Origin: Membranipora membranacea
Taxonomy: Eukaryota; Bryozoa; Gymnolaemata; Cheilostomatida; Membraniporidae
Length of the DNA stretch: 64,000 bases
Assembly (NCBI GenBank): GCA_914767715.1
Contig: OU612066.1
Coordinates: 5,153,001 to 5,217,000, forward strand
Direction of reading: 5' to 3'
The position numbers were made by a program, and so were the translations under genes. The notes beneath the pieces were generated by a model. It saw only the letters and a program-made list of their open reading frames with translations. It did not search any database and was not told the DNA's origin. Of the stretch, positions 48,042 through 61,400 are shown one piece after another (positions within the stretch are counted from its first letter, which is position 1; each line of letters begins with the position of its first letter).

Positions 48042-48612
48042 TACCGTAAAACCTCACCTATAAGTCACCGGACTTATAAGTGAATCACCCCCCTCAGAAA
48101 AAATAAAAATGCTCCAGTTATAAGACACCCCACAGCTATCAGACACCCCACAGCTATAAGACACCGTGTCTTATAAGTGAATCATATCAGTAGTTGATGT
48201 TTGGAAGCTCTCCATCTTTGAATCAAGCGTCTATTAATGTTCAATTCCCTTGCAGTCTTGTCAAGGTTGTTATTCTTTTCAACTGTTCTCAATACTTCCA
48301 GTTTCTGCTGAATGGTGTATGAGGTTCTTGGCATGTTTTATTTATTTTGAAAGACTGTGAGAGAGATATGATATGCTGATTGTTGAAAAATTTGAATTTT
48401 GTGGCACACATTCACTCACTACAAATGAGTAGTTTTGGGGAAAAAGCTGCCCTCTGAGGGTTTTGAACTCACAACTTCAGCTTCGATGATTGTAATTGGT
48501 TTTAGTCCAAGCTAAATATAAAAATGCTTCAAATGATAGTCGCGTCTATATGGTACTCTCTTACAGCCGCCTTCACTTATATATCTGGATCTATAGGTGA
48601 GGGATTACGGTA
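48042..48612 (-). mobile_element. Pogo/Tigger-like element with CENP-B-type HTH remnant
   Basis: The ends TACCGTAAAACCTCACCTAT and its near-complement (ATAGGTGAGGGATTACGGTA) form inverted repeats at TA dinucleotides. On the minus strand 48334-48182 is a 50-codon frame starting MPRTSYTIQQKLEVLRTVEK and running to INRRLIQRWRASK, the N-terminal helix-turn-helix of pogo/CENP-B transposases. The DDE domain is absent, so it is a deletion derivative. Confidence 0.8.
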
Positions 48613-49255
48613 GATTTAATTTTCTCTCTGCTTTGAGCCCATTGTTTCTTTTTGCAGATGTCCTACAACATAGGATAAAGATTTCAGTCTTTCAATGTAC
48701 ATGTGAATCATGGTGTAACTGTTTGACAATTGTTGGTACTTTAAATGATAAGTGCGTTAAATGATTGCTGTTGTGTTACACCTGAAGAAATTAAGTAAAG
48801 ATAGGGCACGTAATGTGATGCATATATGTTTTGAGTTTTCATGTAGTTTGTATTTCATGGTTCATTATATGGCTATGATTGGGTCTTCTCACTATCGTTA
48901 TACTGCCACTGCATTTTTAGCTCTGGTATTATGACTACAATTTATACTGTTAGCTGTATTAAACTGATAGTATAATTAATGTATGTTTTCACAGGTGGTG
49001 AATATTTCTCTTTAAATTACATCGCGTAAGCAATATATTTTAAAGATTTTAAATATCACTAAAATAAAATATTTGATGTGGTGAGACTCAGAGTGTGACC
49101 ATGTAAGTAATGGAAATTCCTACCTCAGATTGGATTTATCATTGAGACCCGGTATATCAAGCTGTAGAAGAACTTTTTAAAGTGGACTGTTCTCAAATTT
49201 TCTACCTCATTACCCCAGTCAGAGTGAGATCTGTGTCCACTGCTTTTGCTCTCAT

Positions 49256-49432
49256 GATTGTAGATGTCCAGCTGTGCGGTTGTTCTCTCTGCCAGAGATA
49301 TGCAGTCGAGAAGATTTTGGGTTTGAATGTAACCCTGAGGGTGACAGTAGTGATTGTGACAGAGATAAAACCTGCTGTCGATCAAAAGAAAGATGCAACG
49401 CAGGAGAATGTATCAACACATTCGAGAGAAGG
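49256..49432 (+). CDS. WAP-domain exon, intact
   Basis: Acceptor GATTGTAG, donor GTAAGT. Reads CPAVRLFSLPEICSRED, FGFECNPEGDSSDC, KTCCRSKERC, NAGECI: all eight cysteines of a four-disulfide core. Phases at both ends fit the next exon at 50139. The first-copy partner at 14197 is truncated. Confidence 0.8.
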
Positions 49433-50138
49433 TAAGTATATTTGATAAGATATTCGTGATCAAAGATTTTGTTCTGTCTAATCTATCAACAAGAGACATC
49501 AATTTACATGCAGTCTGATATAGCCAAGGATGTGAAGCAACCTTGGCTAGTTACTATTGCTAAAACATGTTTCAGGACGGGAACAGCCTTGATAATTCCA
49601 CCTAGATTATTGGCGGATAAATGATTTGGGCGGAAATAAACTTTGAACAAGAAAATCCTTCACCCAACCACCAGATAACTTCCATACCATATGTGAGATA
49701 GATGTATCTATCAAACTGCTATTGGTTCTATATTGAATAAAGGTCACTGAGTCTGACATGGTATTACAGCATCATAGCTGGAAATAGTTTGTTTCCGTAT
49801 TAATCATTCATCTTTCCATCCTAATTTACATGGCTTGTTGAAAAACCTGACTACATACTTTTTATTTCAGAATATTATTGGAATAATTGACATAGACAAA
49901 AGTACCATTCTTCTCCCCTGCAAAACTGTTTGGATCATACTTGGATATGGCTGCAGGCCAATAGTGCCTTACACAACATAAAAAATTCCATTATGGTTAA
50001 GCGAAAATGATTTATTGAGAAATTGATCAAACTAGAGAGATTAAAGGCAGGATATTGTAATTAATTTTGCCTTTGATCACAAGAATGCGATCTGATCTCA
50101 CTTACTGCTTGCTGACATTCTGGTATTTTCTGATTTAG

Positions 50139-50305
50139 GTGTCCGAGGCAGTCAGTACCTAATCCTCTCCCTGAGTATTGCTCTGGATCTCTTTTCTCAT
50201 CAGACTCCTACCGACAGCGATTGTACGGGAGGGGAATTCTGCTGCCTCAATCGGTGTGGTGTTAAACTGTGTCAAGATACTCAGCATATTCCTACCTTAT
50301 ACTAA
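50139..50305 (+). pseudogene. Terminal WAP exon, frameshifted
   Basis: Matches 14706-14874 (CPRQSVPNPLPEYCS). Two bases are missing near 50204 (GACTCCTACC against GACTGTACTACC), which throws off the CC and last cysteines, ending at an early TAA. An alternative is translation in the shifted frame with loss of the domain. Confidence 0.75.
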
Positions 50306-52482
50306 ACAAATTGAAGAAAGATCAGCAAACTTTTTGCGAGCAATCAAAAATCTTTTCAACTTCTCTTGACTGTTTTGGCTTTACTTGTTGCTGTACAGGT
50401 TAGCGTTAGGCAATAAAGCTTTTCAGAAATACTTCATAACAGGACTTGAGCATAAAGATGGATTATGTTTATTGCTATTGCCCAAAATCAGAGATTGTGG
50501 TCACGGAGTGTATAGTGGTCTATTGACTTTTTTCAGTTATTATCATAAACTAATGGTAAAAACTGTTGATATTTTGATTATCTTGCAATATTACCTGGTC
50601 TTGTCATCACTAAAGCTTGTCATCACTTGTCCAACTAAAGCTTCAGGTTGTAACTCAATATCACTATGTTTCTGTTGTTGCTCACGAATTGAATGAAGAA
50701 TGCTTATGATTTCCATGTGATATAACTTCAAAAGTGATCTGCTGCAAACAGGATTTTAACCTGGACCTCCTGCATTGAAATATTTGACACCATCCATTCA
50801 TCTGTGCCGATCCGAACCATTGTGGTTCCCCGATTCGAATGAAGAAAGAGGCGATTCACTTGGTTCGACTCGTTACTACCACTCACAACTGATGCATTGT
50901 GGTATATCTCAGATATCCTACCGAAGCTATATCACTATTGAAACCATTAGCAATGGGGTGATTTTGATTTTCAGAGTGACAATGTGCAAAATCCACAAAC
51001 ATATTGAAATAAAATTGGGTACTTGCTTCCGGGCTGCCCCTGACACTATTCTCATCCATTCTCATCTCATCCATTTTAGTGTAGTTTGAGCCCCCCCCCC
51101 CCCAATCTCTTGTCTGTCGCCTGACAGGCCCCCAGCTGGGATAAAATTTTGGACTTTAAAGCTGCATATCTTATCAGTAAATTATTATTGCTTGCTAACA
51201 CACATTAGCCAGGCCTAGCCTAGGTTTCCGTAAGATAAAAATTAATGCTGAAAGTCTATTAGAATCTGATATGGGGTGAGATGAGGAAACCTCGATGGCG
51301 TTTACAACAGCATACAGGACAATAAAAGTGTGGTACAAACTCACAATTCCATTGAAGTGACGAATGAGAGATTTGCAGTGAATCGAAAATTTTTAAGGTG
51401 TATTGCCAAATTTAAGAAAATTGCGTTACGATGTTGAGGATTGAGAGTCTAAATGGATCAACGAGTCAAATTAAAGCTACGGCTTTTCACTGATGAAGTC
51501 ACACCAGATTTTAAAGATTGTAGTATGGAATAGTTCTTGAAATTAGTCTGTAGCCTGTACTGGAAAGCTTTGCTGAACAGCAGACTGGCCGCCAGTTGAT
51601 GTAGTAGCTTGCTCATTTTCTTCTGATATCACAATAGAGGCTGCAATCTTTCTCTCATCTGCTTTCGATTTGAGTGCTTTGTGCTCCTTCAATACAAAGA
51701 AAGATGCACAATATCACAAATATGATACAATCGCAATATTCCTATGTAAGGTTATTTACATCTCTGATTTAGTTGTATCTCATTTAGGCCGTGAGGGTAG
51801 AGACATTGAGGTGACCATACGCACAACATGCATAGCAGTTTGTCTGAGTAGATGATACACACACATCAAATGATTTGGTATGGGCATCCGGATATCATTA
51901 CATTATATACAGTAGGAAAACTCCTGAATAACTTAGAATGAAAACCTTTTCAAAATCAGGAAAAACATACACAGAGAGAGATTCCCTCCCCAAAAATATT
52001 TTTTGATTTTGTTACAAAACGGCTTGGTTGTTTATGGATATAGTTCTTATCTTTCTGCTTCTTACTAGATCGCTCATTTGCATTGTAAGTCAATGAACTC
52101 CTGGTTTTGTGTAACTTACTCCTAGTCTGACTTTACCATATGCATAAAAAATACTACTGTGTTATGATTTTCATATTCAGCACATTTGAACCATTCCAGT
52201 GTTATATGACATTTTGATACTTTTATCTGTGTTTGACATACCATTGAATTGAGGTATTAAGTATTAAAACTAAATCATAGAAGATTTGGTCGAATCTTTG
52301 GCTAGATTATTATTGCCTTGCATAATTTAAATGGACTGCAAAAATTCTATTTTGAGTCTATTGTTTATCTATATGCTGCTTGTGGAATTCTCATCCCATT
52401 CTCAATTTTTTTATCATTGCATTTAATATCATCATAGATTTCATGGGTCCTTGGATATAAATAGGATCTTTATCTAAAATTA
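50306..52482. other. Spacer, nothing recognised
   Basis: Non-coding by eye; a C-run at 51092-51102. The 103-codon frame at 50385 has no splice or family support. Confidence 0.4.
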
Positions 52483-55400
52483 TCACCAGGTACAGTGAAC
52501 AGATTGTTTGACACTAACCTGCTGAACTGGTATCAGGTCCACCAATACAGGAAACTCATCGGTTTTTAAATGTTCATTAAATTCAACCAAGTAGTTTATT
52601 CTAGGCACATCATCCTCAACAGTCACTTGCAGCATGGTATCTGTACTCCTGAAATGCAAGAATACCTTCTCAGACAATTTTTTAGTATACGAATCAGCAA
52701 AGCTGGGGTTAAAGAAAAACTAGAATATATAAGTAAATTAACCATTATGCTCAAGAATGATACACAGCCGGCATGAACCATAAATTTCTCTTCCTCTCAA
52801 CGCAAGTTGACCCTGCGACTCAAAGACATGTTTTGTCTATGCTGCAACTCCTGGGTTACCAATTGCAGTGCACTGTAGTAATTATATAGCATTACTACTA
52901 AGAAAATTGTACGTACCTCTCAAAGTTTATCTCTGACCATATCGTGTAATAATCTTTAAGATCATCATACAATGCTTTAAACCTTCCTACATTTCTCTGC
53001 TCAGGAAATCTATCACTGGGAGATATCTCTCTCAGGAACAAGTTGAGGTGTATCATGGCGTCAATCAGACACCGTATAGCTTCATCGTAATCGTCACATG
53101 TTTTTAGGAAGACTGCATATTTCCTGCATAATTGAACATGCGTCACAAGAAAACAGTTCTAGTAAAGCTCTGGCTACATGAGGCGATTTTTACATCAATT
53201 TGGGGTCACGAGTGATTACTCGTGTAGAGTGGACAGGGAACTGGTTGGTGTTGAGTGAGCAGGACGATCCTCTATGCTGATTGGTTGTTGATTTATTGCT
53301 GCAATAATTACGCGGTTAAATACGTCATCTATCATCACTTGACAGGCTATCAAAAATGGAGGAGTTGATAATATCTGTAGTAAAATCACATCCTCCTATT
53401 TATGATAAAAAAGACCATACCTACAAGGATAGGAGTGGTGCTGTAGTGAACATATGGAAGGTAATAGCTGTATCACTTGGAAATAGAAGCTGTCCTGACA
53501 TGACATCCATACTATAGCATAGGTAATTCAATTTTACAGAAGACTGAAATTTTATTTGGAGAAGATCCAAAATGACAAAGACCCAGTTAATAATGTGACA
53601 TTGATATCCGTTCCTTTTGATTGCCGGCCCATTAGATATCATTGGTAAATCTAGCCACCTGACCTATGACCCTATCTTAATCACTAGACCATAGGCCTGT
53701 GTAGCAGTATGAGATTGCCCGATCCTGTCTATAGATGCCATCGACCTGTGATTAAATCGCTGTGTATACCCACAGCTTTAGTGGGACCTGCCCTTAAAAA
53801 AAAATTATTATAGCGACTCCAGTGACACAGGAAAATTGTGTTCACTGTGTTTGATTCAGCAGCGTATCCAGGCTGGGCTAGGGGACTTGAAACTTTCAAT
53901 TGTAATGTTGATCATCAAACAAACTGGCTTTAAGCTGAGAAGAAAAGGTATACAATATCTATGAATGAAATTGCAATCAACAGGCAACAGAGAATGAATA
54001 TACACATTTGCTAACCAGGAGTTGACAAGGTTTGCCCCCCTTCCCCTCCAATAACAAAGCTTGCCAAGACAATACATTTATATTGAGTGGTGAGTGGTTG
54101 AAAACAGCTATAATTTGTGAAAAACAAACTAACTTTCAACAGTGGCATTTAAAACACCACCAATAGGTATGGGTGGTTATGACAGGAGTAGGAGTAGGAG
54201 GTGGCTCAGTTGGTTAGAGCGCCGGAATTCAACACACAAGTGTTGAAGGTCGTGGGTTCGAATCCCACTGCAGTCCATCTTCTACTGGGGATTGGTTGGC
54301 CCCCAGGTGTGCTCCGACCTGCCTACAAACTGAGAGCAAAATTGGCGCAGATATTGCGGCCTCACCATTAAGACATTAATATTTCGCCGCCCATGCCTAG
54401 TGATGGGCGAGTGATATGACATCGGATTTTATTTTTAATCGACCTTCCACCATACCTATTGGTGGTGTTTACGACAGAAACTGAGCAAAGATGAGCATTC
54501 TTACTTGTAGGTTTTGGCGATTGTCTGAAAGTTTTTGAATTTTTTGGCCTTCTCCAAAAGTTGCAGAAACAATGCCGATCCATCCCTGAAATATTTTTCA
54601 GCTTCACCACTAGCCTTATCACACTGCCGATGAAGGATGCCTTGAACAGAAAAACTACAGGATGAATTAACAAATACAAAATGTATTTGAAAGCAAATTC
54701 ATTAGTTGATTTGCGGATTTCATAACTTCCTTTCACTCATAGACACATTTTTGGATGTCATTCCCACTTCTGCTACCAGAGGTCAAACATACCATAACAG
54801 GTGGCCTTATCTTCCATACAGACAAGCTGATGGTAATCATCATTCAAGAAATCTGTTCTTCTTATTCCATACTCATAACCGTAGCGTCTCATTTTGTCCT
54901 CACCAATCTGACTGAGAACTAGGGAATAAGGCAGAGAACATTTTACTCATACTGGGTAAATGGTGAAAATTTCAATTTCAATTTGTGATGCTGGAAAAAA
55001 GCGATTATTGCACCAGATTGTTCCAAAAAGGTTATGCAGCAGATCAAGCCTAGGTCTAGGCTAAGTATGAGCTGTCACTTCTGAATTCAGTACAGTTTCT
55101 CTAAATCATTGAGTGAAAAAATTTCCCTCAAGTAGCAGATGTCTTCCAATTCATCATAAAGAAAGCTTACCGGTCATTAAGTACTGGGAGCCGTTCTATG
55201 AAATCGGATGCTTCTAGTTTCAGATTATCTATCAGTGGTTTAGTTTTGGTACTTTATATCCAAGTAATAATAAAAAAAACGTTAATCATTGACATGACTC
55301 TTACCTTGGTAGTTTTTCATGATATCAGTGACAGTTCTGTTCTCCAATTTCAGCTCCACAGCCAGGATCAGCCTCTCAATAATAACTTCAGCCATCAATG

Positions 55401-58400
55401 ATACTTGATGAGCATCTCGAGTATGTTTACATAGCATTAATGCTGCCTGACCACATGACAATGCATTTTCCAAGGCATCACTCTTATCTACATCTGAAAA
55501 TAGTTTAAGGTGATAGCAACTTTTGCTAAGTGTTTGCCTGAAGCTTAATATACTATTTCCCCTTCCTTGGTGCCTTATTCATTGGTAACAGAGCTTATAA
55601 GGCATCAGAAGTAAGGTACTGGCATTTTGATACGTTATAGGGGCAGTAGTTAGATAGAGCTAAATCTTCTGCCCTGCTATTGGGAAATTTTTCATGTTAT
55701 GGAATTGTAACTTCTTGTCTGGACTAGACACAAACACCTTTTAATAGTTAATTAAGGCAATAAAAAAAACCTTCTTGACCATACAAACCATACTAAAATA
55801 GTTCCATTCTGAAGTTGACATAATGATGATTGCTTTTATACTTTAAACTAATGTACATCAATGCACCATAAATTTTGTCCTGGGAATTCTGCCCTAACAG
55901 ACAGTTTTCTGAGCTTGAATTTATGCCTTTGTTTGAAGTTGTCCTCTCTCCAGTTAGGTACTCTTTAAGAAGCATGGGGAAAAAAGAGCTGAAATGAACG
56001 TATCTTTGAAATCGCATAAGATAGGATAAGATCTGATTCAGAAACAGCGACGAAATCCATGAAAAATTCAAGGAAATTGTCAACAAAACAGGCAGAAGTG
56101 GATATAGAGGACTATTTGACTCCCAATCTTATTTCCAAAACTGCGTCCCCATGGGTTTTCGATGACGCCGGTGCTGAATCAAAGATAATTTTTATCCTAT
56201 TACAAGCAGATTTCAAGATAAGCCCAATTCAGCTCTTTTTTTCTATTCTGTGTGGGTTAAAGAGTACCTAACTGGAGAGAGGACAATTCCGAACATAGAC
56301 TTAAATTCATGTTTAGAAAATTGTCTATTAAGAGCTGAGAGAAAAAACGAAATCCAGTCTAACAAGCAAGCACAATAAAACACCCAATCAGTGATAATGA
56401 ATCTGATTCAAATTTGTTTCCGAGTCGAGCTGAGAAGAAATGGTTGTATCCCATCTCAATGATTGTTTTCGTCTATAAAAACTGTTTTTCAATTCTTTCT
56501 GGTACTCTCGCTATTTGTCTGAAACTAATTTTAATAATAATATGAAACTGAGGAAATTTTACAACTTGGTAAAAACTTGGTTTTTACCAAATTTGCTGAA
56601 ACAAAGAGACAACCTATTGCAAGAAACTGGATGCCATAAGACTTTTTTGGAAATATTCTTATCTCGCTTTCAACAGTTTGTGTAACCAGGATGTCTTCTA
56701 CATGCTGAACACTTACCGCCACTGACAAAGTTTGGAGTCCGTACTGTGACAAAGTATAACTCGACTAGAAGTTCGATTATGTATGTTTTAGACATCACAT
56801 CACTTGATAGTATCATACCACGCTCTGATAACTGTTGATAATATCTGCAATAAATAGTTGTAAATGATCACAACCACCAGTCATGTTGAGAGGAATCAAG
56901 AAGATTGTTATCTGCTGTCAGTACCCTCACTACCCCACTGTAATAATGATATTTTTACTGCATTGGATTTGGCCAATATAGCAAACTGTGCATAGCCCTA
57001 AAGACCTCTGAAAAAAAATATCATTGCCAGTGGCATAGATCTAAATTTGTAAGACATCCTTCATGAAAATGAGTGCAATCAATTCCATGCAACAAGGCTG
57101 AAAAAAACACACATATTTAATTCATTATATAATAAAGAATATTGTAGGAGGTAGCACAGTTGGTTAGAGCGCCTGCCCTCTGATGCACAAGCGCTGGAGG
57201 ACTTGGGTTTGAATTTCGCCGCAGTCTATTGACTACTGGGCTCAATCGATGCCCCAGGTGTGCTCCAAATACGGCACTGTTATTTCTCAGTCTTCGGACA
57301 GATTCAGACTTGCGATTACAACCCCTTCTTACCCCTTTCAACCCCATCATCTCACACATTTTTCATGATAGGACAAAAACACAAGTTTTTAAAGACTACT
57401 TGGAAACAAAATTTTTAGTGCGCTCATCATTAATTTCACAATTATCAACTAAATCCCTATGCATTGCTGCCAATGATAACTGTATGTAGAGAACGATGTT
57501 TGGAGAAGGTTTAGGAGCAATTACCTTGAGAAAATCTCTAGAATTTCACCTTTCTGCACAATTTTCTTCAAAACTCCTATCAATGATGTTGATTATGGTA
57601 GGATGTTTACCCGCATGTTCCCAGATGAAGTCATTGCAACAATATTTTCCAAGACGTGTAGGTAAACTAGAGCTTATTAAAAAGAAATCATAAAAAAGTC
57701 GGGAAACTGAAGTAACAATATACTTTCAATTGTTAGATTATTTCCCTTACAATCCATTCAAGTGCCCATTCTCCAGGTAATCACCAACTGAACGAACATC
57801 TTCAAAATCAATCATGATCAGCAAGTCCTTCTTAGTCAGACAGCGAAACTGGGATAACTCTACAGCTAACTTTTGATAATCCCTGCTGTAGCACATGTTG
57901 GATCCATCTTTGCTTGCTTCCAAAAGTATTTCAGCTTTCTCACTGTCCGATGATGACATTAAGTTGCTCCTTTAAATTAAAAATTGGGAATATTCGAGCA
58001 AAGATTCCTTGATAAAAATTCATTTTCACTAGGATGTTTTTATGCTGAATTGTAGCTTCGAAAAGTTAGACTGATCTGTGCCAGAACAAATAAACAACAG
58101 ACTTTGCTACACCAAGCAATTTTCGAAAGTTAAAACTTCTTGATTATATGGAGAACGCAATTCTGTTATTAAAAAAAAAGCTTCACTTCAAGCAATGGCC
58201 ACACATATAGCGCAACTACAAGGCTCATGGAGTGTTGTAGAGTTGAAATACATCTATTAAAGGACCCCTCAGGCAACATTGATAAAATATCTCACCCAAT
58301 TTGTTCATATTTGCAGTCAAGCAACGCTTCTGAGAAGGAATCCAGAGCTGTCTTGAGAAATGGCTTGGCCTCTGTTATTGGGTTCCTCAATGCGAGCTGG

Positions 58401-61400
58401 AAGTATGCCATTGATGCGAGTAAATCTGCATGGAGAAGCTGAAATGAGGAGACAAGACGGAGGTTATCATCTAAGGAAGGCTAGGCTAGGTTAGAAGAAC
58501 TGAAGTGTGATCAGAGACTACCAGTAGTTAGCTATTTGTTAACATCTGGCAATAAATAGTCATTTATATAGGATTACCCAATGATCCTAGAAATTGATAT
58601 ATGAAAGATTGCTTACTGAGACAGTTACATTATTGTCTCCACAACGTTTTTACCAACAAAATTCTAACAACCACTAGGAGTGGGCTCTAAAAGGTTAACA
58701 CTAAATCATGGTTATTGAACCATTTCTATGACAGCTTTCTTTTGCATTTGAATAGGGACAGAACAAAACATAATACTTGTATTTTTATGCAGTATGCAGT
58801 CTACATAAAACAATGCGAAAAGTTTACAACCAACTACACAGCCCCTATCGAAACTGGTACCAGTGCTCATCAGCAATAGGATGTTTTTTGGAGGACGTAG
58901 AAATCATATAGTAGAGGGGCTCACATAGACTTTCATACTTGGCAATAACATTTACATATCCCAGACAGAAAATTAACTTGCGCACCAGAATAGAGGGTGT
59001 TTCTCTGCGGTTTATAACACCACGTTCCTTGAGATGTGACACTTGCTTACAGATGGATTCTGCATGCCTAAACATATAGCTGTAAATTTTGTGTGACTGA
59101 TGCCCTCTTCCATCTTTAGGGGCAACTCTGGTCATAGCAACCAAACACATCCTATAAAATGCAGCGAGAGGAAACAACGGTTAACTCAAATGATAATATA
59201 GAGGATGGATATATATTTTGTAACAAAATGGATTGACAAATTCAATCTTTAGGCAAAAAGGGGACACAAAGGCCACAAATCACATATTAGAGCCTTTCAA
59301 ATTGTCGCTATCTGTATTTCAGAGACTTTTTATCCCACCAGAGACAAAAGTGATCAGATGAAACGATTACCTTAGCACACTGACTCTTTCCTGATCCGAG
59401 TCGTTTTTACTAAACAGCTCAGTGCTCTCTTGTACCAGTTTGTGAAAACTAAAGGACCCTCTGCCATCAGGTATTTCACATAGGTGCCGCCTATCTAACC
59501 CCGCTAGCACCTGAGAACTAAACCTCTCAGCACTGGTGTCAATCTGTAGAATATAAAGACCAGGATGGATTTGACAAATTACAATTTGACTTTTGACATG
59601 ACTAATATATATTATATATTATAAATATTACCTTGTATCTAAAAGCAGCACGCAGTTTACCTTGCCCTCAAAAAATATATCTTAGGATAGTCACATGGAA
59701 CTGGCCGTGAAAAACTTAGAAAATTATTTGGATTAGGACCTTTAAGTTTATCATGATTGTTGAATTTACTAATCAGACGTCATTCTATGGTATCTCACAG
59801 GTCTATTAATTCCACATACTTTACTAAGAACTCTTATGGTCATGCCTCGCCAAAATTTTTTTTGGGGTTTCTCAATCCACATGATCAAAGAAGTCTAAAC
59901 CCAAAATTTGACGACGTTACGCCATGACGTAACGTCATGACGCGGCACTGAATTTCAGCAACATGTCAAAACCTATTGTCACTATGGTCCATATAAAAAG
60001 ACAACGCAAGTTCTTGAAGTAAAAAAATGCAGGTAATACATAAATACCACCCTTATAGCATGCAGCCATAACAACAATAATGTTCAATGTTTGATTTGAC
60101 TGGGAAGAAAACGGCATTCAAATCCACATACTGATAGCTAAACCATAAGTGTTGACAATGCTATAAAGGCCTATAAAGAAAGTGAGCTGTGTCAATTGTT
60201 GTCCAAGGTGGACAAATGTGATTACCCTAGTGCCCTCGCTAGCCAGGTGCTGACAAGCATTGATGAAAAAAGATTTATGTGCCAGTTGGCAATCTTGAAT
60301 TATCTTACTTCTAAACTTGTCAAAATTTTGACAAAAATGCCCCTTCGCTAAACAAACTGAGAAGTACAAATTTGTGAAAAGCGTACTGAGACTGAAATAT
60401 TTTTTCTGATAGGGGCATCCTCCAAAGCCTTGGTGAGGGCACTACGCATTTATTTTGGACCAATTGGGATTTTTGTGTCGGAGAAGGGGTATAATAAGAA
60501 GGCATGTCATGCAGTCTTCCAGAGGCAGGCTGTAAACTCAATATTCATTTTGCCAAGCTAACTTCAAATAAAATATATGTTGAGTGAACAATTGCATGGA
60601 AATTACCAACAAACATATCCTTTTTGTATATTCCCAAGTTTTGAATCAGTATCTCTACTTGAATTGAAATAAATGCCTCATGAATACAGAGGAAAATCCA
60701 ACCATTCATGGTTTTTCGCCTGATATATTTCTGCACCAGATTAGGCGTAGTAATACAAGTTTCTAAAATCCAGTCGTTTTAGTGTATTTTAGAATAGTTC
60801 ACAAGCTGGCTTGTCAATTCCTGTCTCTTATTATAGAACTTTCCTTCTCTAGTACTTTAAATTCGTGTCAAGGCTTGTTACTTCGATCAATCATCACAAG
60901 TTAATTTTATTGGGACTACTTTGCGCTGCCAATCCTGGTTTGATTCGAATAAATGGTTGTGAGGCGTCTGAGCCAGATGCTCCCAGTTATTGACAGCTCC
61001 TATTCTTTTGCATGGGCACTGGTGGCTTAAATTTTAAAAAGTGCCATCACAATTATAAGAAACTAAATTAAAGATAATTGAGGGTTTGGAAATTGCTAAA
61101 CAAGGAATAGCTACAATTAGAATGGAAAATCGAGGAAATAGGACCAGTAGTTCTCAAGTTAGTATCCTAGGCGAGGCTTAACTTCTACTTGCTAAAATTA
61201 ATCAATCGCTGTTGGAGTGTAATACAAACCATTTGGCTGGAGTACACAGGTGAAAGCGCCACTTCTGCCATCGATACAAGCATCTCCATTGTGATATTCT
61301 TCTCATTCAACAAACTAATCATTTTTAGAAGAGTCCTTGCTAGGTCTGTGTGTGGTAGGGAATCCAAAAGACGCTTCATGCTAAGGTGAATTGCAGATAT

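Noticed and set aside
50385-50696. 103-codon open frame
   Set aside because: No recognisable motif; lies in spacer after the WAP stop, without splice or codon support.
54193-54278. Functional tRNA gene
   Set aside because: D and T arms are good, but the acceptor ends do not pair and the anticodon arm is replaced by another hairpin. The non-tRNA tail is shared with 57147, so it is a SINE.
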